Shown here: positions 59,101 to 64,000 of the stretch, in pieces
Position numbering within the stretch: position 1 is the first letter of the stretch
How the letters are laid out: each line of letters begins with the position of its first letter
DNA from: Edolisoma coerulescens
Lineage: Eukaryota > Chordata > Aves > Passeriformes > Campephagidae
Reading direction: 5' to 3'
Assembly (NCBI GenBank): GCA_013397115.1
Contig: VWZW01004701.1
Span: 124,001 to 188,000, forward strand
DNA length: 64,000 bases
The notes under the pieces: model-generated
The model's input: only the letters and a program-made list of their open reading frames with translations
The model's database searches: none
What the model was told of the DNA's origin: nothing
Position numbers and translations under genes: made by a program

Positions 59101-59710
59101 TTCCTGGAGAATTTACTTGCTCCTTTGATACTCCTCCACATACAAGTTGTTTGTTGAATTTCTGTCACATAGCCTGGGAGCAACTAGCCCCAGGAGACAT
59201 GAGCTTTGCTGCTTTAACAAGCACTTTCAGAGGAAAGCCTTGCCAAGACCAGTGTTTGCAGTTAGAGGAACAAAAGTCACTGGACTGCCCATCTCTTTTC
59301 CTTGAAACTGGCAAAGGCACCACAGGAAAAAAAACCCCTACAAAAACAGTACCTGGAACTGGACACTGTAAAATGAAAACCTTCACCTGGCACAGGTGCT
59401 CACAGCAAACTATGGTTCTGCTCAGAGATTCTGTGGGTCCCCCAAGGTACAGCTACATTATTCTTTCATCTGCATCTCCTGTCCAAACCTGACTTTGTTT
59501 CTCAGGAGTGCCATGCTGGTGCAGCATTTCTATTACTCTTAAACTGCTCCCCGTCTGTGGTGGAGCCTCTGCAACGCTCTGCACTGCTCTCCAATTAAAC
59601 TGCATACCGAGAACATGTTGACATTGTTAAGGTTAATGACCTAATGATGAGCACCAGGAAACAGGTTTGCAATAAAATGGTTCGTACTGATTGCTTCCAT
59701 GATGAATGCG
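56159..59710. other. repeat-poor single-copy DNA
   Basis: About 3.5 kb with no recognised CR1 or LTR, no exon with a known domain and no RNA gene. Confidence 0.4.
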
Positions 59711-59752
59711 AACAATATGTTGGACTGGGAACAATATGTTAAACAATATGTT
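59711..59752. repeat. 11-bp motif repeated three times
   Basis: AACAATATGTT occurs exactly at 59711-59721, 59730-59740 and 59742-59752. Spacers are 8 and 1 bp. Confidence 0.9.
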
Positions 59753-61479
59753 GTGGTTTATCAATGTCAGGGTGCAGTGCTGCTGCAGTGGCTGCTGCCT
59801 GGAGATCCCAGGGAGGGTCACTTTGGAACGAGCACGAGGAAAGATTGGCTCTCACAAGGGAGGAAGGGTAGCACCAGCCCCACGGAAGGCAGGAGGAGAG
59901 CCTAATCCCGCCCAGCTCAGCATCGTCAGGGAGCACGGGCCAGACCTGGCAGGAAATACAGACTTGTTACACCTGCCACTAGAAATGAACCACCTTCTCA
60001 AAGGCTTAGTTAAAATAATACAAGAACGAGAGCTTAATGCAAGACAGATTTGGTGCCCCTGAGAAACAGGCACAGTGAAGCAGACATTAGTACAGAAGAG
60101 CGGCTCAGCTGGTATGTGAATAGATATAAAAAATTTAAGAGCTGAAAAACAGAACTTCTAAAGAAGTATTTTCCTTATTCATGGAAAAGTTAATTTCTTG
60201 GGATGAAAAAAAAAAACCCCAAAACTCCTTTCATCCTAAAAAGCCTTGCTTAGAAAAGTAACCGCAGGGCTTGGTGCAGGTGATGCAGAACCTCAGAGGT
60301 TCTGAGCCCCGGCTGCCGCCGCTTGTGCAACTGCCTCCCCAACACCAACAAACCCCACAGGAGCAGCACCCACCACACAAGCTCCCAGAGCTGAAGTTAA
60401 TTAGAACTCCATTAGCATCAGGCGACACAGAAAGCAGGGCAGGCAGCTGAGCAGGGGGACTCCAGCAGCTCTGCTGCTGCCTGGCTTCAGTAAAGCCGGA
60501 GATCAGAGGGCAGCACCAGGCTGATGGCAACACGTGCATGAAAGCCACGAGTGAGGCAAATAACCCAACATTCTGCACAGCCCAGACAGAAAGCTCAGAC
60601 TTACAACCTTCAGAAACACTGAACATGAGAGGAAGCAATGCTCAGCTTAGTAAAAACAATGCCACTTCACATCAGTACATGTAAACTTATTTTTCAAATG
60701 AAGAGAAATAAACAGATAATACTACTAGCCAAAAGTTAGGCCACAATTTTAGAACCTCAAGGTGCATGACCCCTAACTAGGAAGGGCACGGACACCTTGA
60801 TGTACTCACCAGACAGACCCTCTGCAGACACCATCTCTCTCCCAAGCCCTGGGCACTGTGGCAAGAGAAAGCTGGAGACTCCCCTGGGCTTCTTCCCCCA
60901 TGCTCCCCCAGCCTCCCAACTGAAGCAGAATTACAATATAGGTCATTTCCCTGTATGAAAGGAAAAGCCTGGCCTAGCTAGGCTTCTGAGGGCTCCCTAT
61001 GCACTGTGAGCTTGGTCTCAGCCTCCCAAGATTGCATTTTAGCAGATGTCAGTAGTGAAAGATGCCAACCAGGTTTCCTTGTGGCTAGAAGTAGGTGGCA
61101 GTTTTTGCAGAAGGAAATACCTACAGCTGGAAGTAATCCACAGCCCCTTGGGCTAAAGCTGTCAATGAAATAGTTTGCTCTGGCACAGGTAATCTTACCA
61201 GAGAAGAGACTGTCCAGGCTGATTTGTGGACTCAGAAAAGGTGGGCAAGGTTTTAGACACCTCAGCCCCAGATTAGGAGAGGGAAGGGCTTCTCCAGGGG
61301 GAAATCAGAGCCCATTCAAGGAATGTATCCTTAAATCCCCATTAACTATAAACAGACACTAACTCCTTAATTGAATTAAGTATGCAAAATCTGGCAGTAC
61401 CTCCTCTCATCACACATGCTCTTCCTGTCAAGGGCTTGTGTGAATTTATTTGCCGCTCATCTCCCTGACAAGGGAGAAA
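59753..61479. other. single-copy DNA, nothing recognised
   Basis: No repeat or exon recognised. Confidence 0.35.
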
Positions 61480-61620
61480 TATTTAGAACACTGGACTGGG
61501 AGCCAAGAGCCTGTGTTTCTGCCCCTAGGTCTGAGTTAAGAAAAATCATTTAGCTCAGTGATCCAGGAAAATGAATGCCCTACATTTTGGCAGTAAGGCT
61601 GGATAACAATTTCAAATGTT
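61480..61620 (+). mobile_element. probable MIR/CORE-SINE relic
   Basis: 'acactggactgggagccaag' followed by 'agcctgtgtttctgcccc' and then 'tcatttagctcagtgatcca' follows the order of MIR-like SINE text: '...ctgggagccagaagacctgggttc...' then 'cacttagctctgtg...'. It is highly diverged. MIR-type SINEs are tRNA-derived and very old in amniotes. Confidence 0.45.
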
Positions 61621-64000
61621 CAGCTAATAGATCTTGGGCTCCTTGGTCACTGAGGAGCTTTGAGCAGGTCATGCTGCAGATATCAGAGCGAGGTGGGTTC
61701 TCTGCATTGCATTTGAGGGAGGCCTTCCTATGAAAAATTCCCCAATAACACCCCTCTATTTAGGGTCTTCTCTGGAAGTCAAGATTTCCCTGAAACTCTG
61801 TGTAAGGTCCAGAGGGGATGACCACAACTCTGCACTCTTCAAAAGCTACAAGCTCACTAGCTTTAAACTTGCAGGTTTTTTCACCTTAGTATCAGAGTGG
61901 TAAATTTTTCATATCTGATTCACAAAGTAAAGGAAAAATTGTATTCAGTGGAAAGAAAATGTACTTTTTGTCAATACCAACCAACTTTCAGAGCAAATAA
62001 TTTAATTACAAATTAAAGAAAACAACAAACCCGAAAGAAAAGCCAGTCCTTCCCCAGATGCAAGTCAATTTGTTTCTAATTCATTTTGACTGGTGATATA
62101 TCCTACATGATCTCCAAAAGTCATTCAAGTATTTATAATGTTGTTGGCTGAAACAAAGGCTTGGAAAGACTCTGGCTTTATGGAATGAATTTCAAGACCA
62201 TGTGCAGGGATTTAGCTGTGTGACTCCCATTAAAAATCAGTGGGTTCCTGCAGGCTAAAATCCTTGAGAACTGACCTCTACCAACTTGAAGCTCTCTGTG
62301 TCATCACATTAAAAGTTGCATTGCTTATAGGTTAATGCTAAAACCCTCTGATGAGAACAAATAAGCTTAAAAATTACCAAGCCAGAATTCACCTTGCTTT
62401 TAGTGCTCTGGAAATACAAAGCCAGCTAATCGAAGTTCAGATTCTGTATAATTCTTGAAAAAAAATGCAGCCCGTTTGAACTCCTGTCTGTCCTGAAGTC
62501 CACAGGCTTTAATCCTTTGGAGGTCTTATTTCTAGCAATCTCAGCAATTCTGAGGGTTCAAACAGAGCAAACGTAGGGGACACCTTGCCTTGGAAACTTG
62601 GTAGGGGAGTGCTTGCCTCTTGCAGGAAAGGTGACGTGGTGGAAAACAGCTTCCAGCTCCCCGTGCCTGTCCCTGCCTCACCTCACAGGTGAGGGCATGC
62701 TGGAAAACCTGTTAATGTGCTGTAGTTTCCATCAGTGCAAACAGGCTGAGCCATCCTTTAAAGTCTGTTGGAAGATCTCAGGAAGGAAGACAAGCAGTCA
62801 ACCAGCTCTGGGTTTGACGACTGCAAATGTGAATTCCCTTGCTTTTAGCAGGAATGAAAGGTTCAGATTGAAAGGGCTTTCAAAACCAGGGAGGTTTTAG
62901 AAACCATCATCCCGTGCTGTTCACGACTGTTCCCAGCTGCAGCCCCTGCCCACGGGCAGGTCCCACTCCCAGCCCCAGCTGAGCCCAACTGGTTCTGGGT
63001 GCTTTGGAGCAGGTGAAGGACTGTGACTCCTCAGTGGGGACAGGGTGGCTGCAAATCTCCTTCCCTGACAGCAGAGTCTGCCCACAGAATCTCTTGTTAG
63101 CTCACAAAATATTGCCGTTTGCTGCTCCATGCATCCAACTATTCTGCCACTGATTTAGGAATGGGAACCTCAAAGATGTCCTGGTAAAAGCCTGGCTCAC
63201 CAAGGAGCAAGAACTAAAGAGAATTGTGAGGTCACCTAGCACTGACATCTCAGTGCCAGACATCCTGCCTGAGCTACCCGAGGAGGGACATCCTCCCCAG
63301 TCAATGGGTGATTCATCCCATCAGTCGTATTTTGGGAGGGGGATGAGTCACACTCTGAGCCTGCCAAGCTCTCTCAAGGGAGCCTGGAAGCCTGATTTTT
63401 AGAGGAGTGGAATTATGCAGGCTAGGGCTGAGCTCTGGTTGTCATTGTTATTATTTCATCTACAAATCAAAACTGCGATTGTTGGGTCTGTTGTCAGGTC
63501 TGAGTAACACTAATGCAAAGCATCCCACCAAAACTCATGATTTCCACTTGACACATGTCAGGTGGGATTGGGCCCTATGCAGGAGCCTTCCAGTTCAGAC
63601 TGGGATCCTTTCATAGAAATCATTATTTCCCCCTTTGATGTGTGCTTATCTCCTGCTCTGTGCTGCAGAAGGAAAGGGAATCACCCCTGTTTGCGTGTTG
63701 AGGTATTTGCCTTGCTAATGAAGATGGTGCATATTCATTTTTGATCTGCAGAGAAATGGAAAGTGAAAATTAAAGCTGATTTCCACCACTAATATTGTCA
63801 CTGAACATCACCATGCTGTCTCCTGGCTGTGATCTCTATGCCTGCTGCTTCCATGGGAGCTGGTGCCAGTTAAAAACATCTCAGGCTGCTCAGCCCAAGG
63901 GATGCACCCCCCAATGCAGCACTGCCCTGCCTGGGCTTGGTGCAAATATTGCTGAGTGCCCAGAACAGAGGAAAAAAACCCATCCTGTTTAAATCAACAG
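61621..64000. other. single-copy DNA with an AT-rich block
   Basis: 61880-62520 is AT-rich and non-repetitive. 'gactcccattaaaaatcagtgggttcc' text at about 62222-62249 resembles wording common in old reptilian repeats. No exon or RNA gene recognised to the window end. Confidence 0.3.

Noticed and set aside
1..64000. tRNA, rRNA, CRISPR array, operon or bacterial-type system
   Set aside because: None found. CR1 and avian LTR content, long non-coding spacers and CpG depletion identify vertebrate DNA, where such prokaryotic features are not expected.

Overview
The window looks like avian nuclear DNA. The evidence is a dense scatter of CR1 LINE 3' ends (ORF2 end, 3'UTR and an 8-bp ATTCTRTG-type tail) plus several LTR types that are common in birds. 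A Neoaves genome, perhaps a songbird, fits best, but the species cannot be read from the sequence. No protein-coding exon, tRNA, rRNA or CRISPR array could be supported on either strand. Long open frames are mostly shadows of repeats or chance frames, so the window is best read as intergenic or large-intron DNA.

Layout. 1-7 kb: single-copy DNA with three plus-strand CR1 tails and a small 33-bp tandem duplication. 7.08-7.80 kb: a well-preserved solo LTR on the minus strand with 10-bp inverted termini, a 5-bp target duplication, a TATA box, a poly(A) signal and a strikingly structured leader. 7.8-17.8 kb: a GC-rich flank, more CR1 fragments and a fossil amniote repeat. 17.94-18.53 kb: a second solo LTR (minus) with a 5-bp target duplication. 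18.5-26.8 kb: about 8 kb with no recognised transposon. 26.8-39.5 kb: five minus-strand CR1 copies, including the longest (the end of ORF2 is readable), a 12-bp perfect hairpin, the longest open frame, a 28/24-bp minisatellite, a single N at 38000 and an orphan LTR-like TATA/poly(A) module. 39.5-50.1 kb: AT-rich possibly conserved blocks, a fossil LINE reverse-transcriptase fragment and five CR1 copies. 51.24-52.07 kb: a CpG-dense LTR (plus) with a short telomere-like repeat. 55.08-56.15 kb: a third solo LTR with an exact target duplication (minus). 56.2-64 kb: mostly single-copy DNA with one probable MIR/CORE-SINE relic.

No genes work together here. The biology visible is transposon history: CR1 copies of several ages on both strands, and four or five endogenous-retrovirus LTRs, three of which are solo LTRs framed by exact 5-bp duplications. 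The strongest unusual signal is the minus-strand LTR at 7080-7802. Its predicted transcript would begin, about 30 bp from the TATA box, with a two-step TAR-like stem-loop followed at once by a second stem-loop. I found no convincing new gene system. All repeat calls were made by eye against remembered family patterns, so boundaries of the diverged copies are approximate.
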